Assembly (NCBI GenBank): GCA_017883485.1
Contig: JADGNM010000095.1
Coordinates: 1 to 8,407, forward strand
Direction: 5' to 3'
Length of the DNA stretch: 8,407 nucleotides
Origin: Methanosarcina sp.
GTDB taxonomy: Archaea; Halobacteriota; Methanosarcinia; Methanosarcinales; Methanosarcinaceae
Shown: in pieces, positions 6,240 through 8,407 of the stretch
How positions within the stretch are numbered: the first letter of the stretch is position 1
How the letters are laid out: the number at the start of each line of letters is the position of its first letter
Position numbers and translations under genes: made by a program
The notes under the pieces: generated by a model
Seen by the model: the letters and a program-made list of their open reading frames with translations, nothing else
Databases searched by the model: none
What the model was told of the DNA's origin: nothing

Positions 6240-7514
6240 ATGCCCGAAATTAAGATTGACAGGTCTCTCTCATACATTGAAGGCACACAGAGAGTGTATG
6301 AAGAAGCCACAACCCTGGAAAACACTAAAGATCAGATAAAAAAGATAGGTGTTACCCGAATAGCAGACATTACAAACCTGGACAGGCTAAGAATCCCGAT
6401 TTTCTCGGTAATCCGCCCCAGTGCCGCCAGGGGAGCGATAAGTATATACTCCGGAAAGGGCTCTACCGAGCAGCGGGCTCGAATTTCGTCAATAATGGAG
6501 GGTTTTGAGCGCTGTCTTGCAGAAAGGCAGGGCCTGAACGCAAACATTGAAAGCGGGATTTCCGCTCCGGCTCTGGTAGAATCCTATACCAAAGCCAGAG
6601 AAAGCTTCAACCTTGTAGACCCGAAGGCACTTCTTCTGCCCCAGCCTTATGATCCACAATTACTGCTGGAATGGGTGGGAGCACATGATTTGATGAATGG
6701 GGAAGAGACATTCGTAAGTGCAAATGCGGTTTACCACCCTTACGACGCCCCAGGGCAGTGCCAGAAACTTTTTCTGAGCAATACTAACGGGCTGGCAGCC
6801 GGGAATGTGATCGAAGAAGCTATCCTTCACGGGTTACTCGAAGTTATAGAAAGAGATGCGATCAGCACAGCCCACTTTACACATAACCTTGGAAAAGAAA
6901 TCATGCTGACGGAGGAAGACGGATACCTCTACGAGCTTGCCAGAAAATTCAAGGAAGCGGAAATAGAACTGAAGGTCTGGCTGGTTCCCTCGGATACGGG
7001 AATCCCTTCAGTAATTGCGGTAACCGACGATATAAGGCTGAAGGATCCGGCTCTTCTCGTTATGGGAGCAGGCTCGCACCTGAAACCCGAAATTGCGGTT
7101 GCGAGAGCCATAACTGAAGCTGCCCAGTCACGGGTAGTCCAGATCCAGGGAGCAAGGGAAGATACGGATAGGGAAGGCTTTATCCGCAGTGTGGGATACG
7201 ACCGGCTGAAGCGCCTGAACGGCTTCTGGTTCGAAGAAGGAGAAAAAATATCCCTCTCTGAAGTGCAGGACCTGTCCGGAAAAAGTCCTGCAGAAAACAT
7301 CGATATAATACTCGAAAAGCTCAAGGGGCTTGCCGAAAAGGTGCTTGTAGTAGATCTCTCAAGGGAAGAAATTGCGGTGCCTGTTGTCAGAGTGATTATC
7401 CCGGGTTTTGAGCTTTTTACTATTGACCGCGACCGCAAAGGAAAAAGAATTAACTCTGGAAAGAGGAGAGACGTTTCCAGGGGCAGGACCGATAAGTCGT
7501 GGAAAAGACGATGA
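6240..7514 (+). CDS. ycaO: YcaO-domain protein, McrA glycine thioamidation (methanogenesis marker protein 1)
   Basis: A YcaO-fold enzyme of 424 residues. YcaO enzymes use ATP to phosphorylate a peptide amide so that a nucleophile can attack. In methanogens the version next to tfuA is needed to turn a glycine of McrA, in the active-site region of methyl-coenzyme M reductase, into thioglycine. Visible ATP/Mg motifs are SSIMEGFER (83-91, Ser83, Glu87, Glu90), LLEVIERDA (199-207, Glu201 and Glu204) and ITEAAQSR (291-298, Glu293, Gln296, Arg298). The N-terminal part contains TRIADITNLDRLRIPIFSVIRP, typical of the marker family. The C-terminus lacks the PxPxP end of E. coli YcaO. Instead it ends in a very basic Lys/Arg tail (about 398-424) whose last codons overlap tfuA. 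GAAGG at 6226-6230 gives a 9-base spacing to ATG. The target McrA is not in the window. The pairing with tfuA makes the assignment strong; the substrate is from family knowledge, not seen here. Confidence 0.93.
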   Translation: MPEIKIDRSLSYIEGTQRVYEEATTLENTKDQIKKIGVTRIADITNLDRLRIPIFSVIRPSAARGAISIYSGKGSTEQRARISSIMEGFERCLAERQGLNANIESGISAPALVESYTKARESFNLVDPKALLLPQPYDPQLLLEWVGAHDLMNGEETFVSANAVYHPYDAPGQCQKLFLSNTNGLAAGNVIEEAILHGLLEVIERDAISTAHFTHNLGKEIMLTEEDGYLYELARKFKEAEIELKVWLVPSDTGIPSVIAVTDDIRLKDPALLVMGAGSHLKPEIAVARAITEAAQSRVVQIQGAREDTDREGFIRSVGYDRLKRLNGFWFEEGEKISLSEVQDLSGKSPAENIDIILEKLKGLAEKVLVVDLSREEIAVPVVRVIIPGFELFTIDRDRKGKRINSGKRRDVSRGRTDKSWKRR

Positions 7515-8170
7515 AACCAAGAGCAGTAATCTTTACCGGTAACAGCATCAGCCACGAGGATGCACGCAAAATCCTGAGGGCAAATTACCAGCCCCCCGTA
7601 CGCAGGTTCCAGCTTGAGAAATTCGTGCAGAAGGGATATAAAGTCATAGGGATCATAGACGGAATCTTTTTTGACAGGGCTGCAGTCGGGCACAGGGAGA
7701 TACTGTCCGCTCTTGATGCAGGAGTGAAAGTTGTAGGGGGCGCCAGCATGGGAGCCCTCAGAGCCTCGGAATTGGATACCCTCGGAATGATTGGTGTAGG
7801 AAAAATTTACGAATGGTACAGGGACGGTGTAATCGAATCTGATGATGAGGTCGCAGTAAGCACCAACCCGGATACTTTCGAACCTATTTCCGTCCCCCTT
7901 GTCAATATCAGAGAAACCCTGAAAGCCGCTATAGCTGCCGGTATAATCAGCGAAAAAGAGCATGACGACCTTTTAGGGCTTGCAATCAACACGTATTACC
8001 CGGACAGAAGCTATTTTGGACTCACAAAAGAAGGAGCAAAAAAAGGTCTGATCCCGGAAGAGAAAACGAGATCCGTTCTGGATTTTTGCATCACCGAAGG
8101 AGTTGACGTAAAAAAGGAAGATGCAATTCTCGTGCTTGAGACCGTAAAAAAGCTGATCGAAGAGGCCTGA
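7511..8170 (+). CDS. tfuA: TfuA-like protein, partner of YcaO in McrA thioglycine formation
   Basis: A 219-residue TfuA-family protein (a GTG start at 7499 would give 223). ATG at 7511 overlaps the ycaO stop as ATGA, the usual translationally coupled arrangement, and GTGGA at 7499-7503 can serve as ribosome site. For these reasons I prefer it to the GTG. In the 219-residue numbering the conserved blocks are GIIDGIFF (47-54), GHREIL (60-65), GASMGALRASEL (77-88), GMIGVGKIYEWYRDG (92-106) and DDEVAV (111-116), all hallmarks of the TfuA domain. There is no signal peptide or membrane helix. TfuA proteins are thought to help deliver or handle sulfur, or to assist YcaO in thioamide formation; in Methanosarcina both genes are needed for McrA thioglycine. 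The exact chemistry of TfuA is less settled than that of YcaO. A strong hairpin begins at its last codons, so the operon ends here. Confidence 0.93.
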   Translation: MKPRAVIFTGNSISHEDARKILRANYQPPVRRFQLEKFVQKGYKVIGIIDGIFFDRAAVGHREILSALDAGVKVVGGASMGALRASELDTLGMIGVGKIYEWYRDGVIESDDEVAVSTNPDTFEPISVPLVNIRETLKAAIAAGIISEKEHDDLLGLAINTYYPDRSYFGLTKEGAKKGLIPEEKTRSVLDFCITEGVDVKKEDAILVLETVKKLIEEA

Positions 8171-8196
8171 AGTTTCAGGCCTCTCCAGGTATTTTT
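8161..8196 (+). terminator. Hairpin terminator of ycaO-tfuA, overlapping the stop codon
   Basis: AGAGGCCTGAA (8161-8171) and TTCAGGCCTCT (8174-8184) are perfect 11-base inverted repeats. Opening the A-T pairs next to the loop leaves a 9-bp GC-rich stem with a 6-base loop. ATTTTT follows at 8191-8196. The left arm contains the last sense codons and the TGA stop (8168-8170) of tfuA. Confidence 0.8.
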
Positions 8197-8250
8197 AGAA
8201 TTTTAGTGTCTTCTTCAAATTGAGTTTTAAATTTTTCCCAGTCACGGCTT

Positions 8251-8300
8251 TGTGCAAAAATTAGCTCCTGTGTAAAAATTCAAAATTCTATGTAAAAAAT
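8251..8300 (+). repeat. Three copies of a TGTGNAAAAATT-like word
   Basis: TGTGCAAAAATT (8251-8262), TGTGTAAAAATT (8269-8280) and TATGTAAAAAAT (8289-8300) are spaced 18 and 20 bases apart in AT-rich non-coding DNA. They may be decayed repeats or binding sites for a regulator of a gene beyond the window. A chance origin in AT-rich DNA is possible. Confidence 0.35.
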
Positions 8301-8311
8301 CAGAAAAATAG

Positions 8312-8395
8312 CTTGACATTGTCAAATTAACTTTTATTTGGAGCTGTTACTACCTTGACATTGTAACATTCGCTTTTATTTAGAGCTGTTACTGC
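8312..8395 (+). repeat. 42-bp tandem repeat, two copies
   Basis: Units 8312-8353 and 8354-8395 are the same length and agree at 36 of 42 positions. Both begin CTTGACATTGT, have CTTTTATTT in the middle and end GAGCTGTTACT. The first unit contains the perfect inverted repeat TTGACA-T-TGTCAA (8313-8325), which is broken in the second. Further copies may follow beyond 8407. They lie downstream of the tfuA terminator and could be an upstream regulatory array of the next gene or a plain minisatellite. Confidence 0.8.
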
Positions 8396-8407
8396 ATATT
8401 TCTTCCA

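Noticed and set aside
6929..7963. 344-residue open frame on the minus strand
   Set aside because: It lies antisense across ycaO and tfuA, both well-recognised genes. Its translation is rich in Ser and Phe without family features, as expected of a shadow frame.
8312..8395. CRISPR array
   Set aside because: The 42-bp units adjoin directly with no unique spacers between them, and only two copies are seen.

Overview
The window reads as part of a methanogenic archaeal chromosome, most likely Methanosarcina or a close relative. The main evidence is a ycaO-tfuA pair of the type that thioamidates methyl-coenzyme M reductase. Supporting evidence is a membrane sensor kinase of the MASE3-PAS-HisKA_2 build common in Methanosarcina, archaeal TATA-like boxes, AT-rich intergenic DNA, and moderate-GC genes that often start with GTG or TTG. 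The species call is inference; no database was consulted. All genes supported here are on the + strand.

Region 1 (1-3560) is a three-gene transporter operon. It encodes a MacB/LolD-type ABC ATPase, a secreted and membrane-anchored protein built of three immunoglobulin-like domains, and a MacB/FtsX-type permease. The layout recalls MacAB systems, but the Ig-like protein takes the place of the usual MacA adaptor. Substrate and direction of transport cannot be read from the sequence. The first 62 bases may hold the tail of an upstream gene.

Region 2 (3561-4080) is a 520-base intergenic stretch with no convincing protein gene. It holds a weak terminator-like hairpin after the permease and TATA-like boxes. 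It also holds a compact nested set of perfect inverted repeats (3812-3945), closed by an 8-bp stem that ends in a T tract. This is the best candidate in the window for an undescribed element, possibly a free-standing structured RNA.

Region 3 (4081-6174) is a 697-residue orphan hybrid of membrane sensor, PAS domain and histidine kinase. Its sensor domain contains an in-frame 21-bp tandem duplication. No response regulator is in the window.

Region 4 (6240-8170) is ycaO followed by tfuA, overlapping by ATGA and ended by a strong hairpin that starts inside the tfuA stop region. By analogy with studied methanogens the two proteins convert a glycine of McrA to thioglycine. Region 5 (8171-8407) is AT-rich non-coding DNA with short repeated words and a 42-bp tandem repeat at the window edge.
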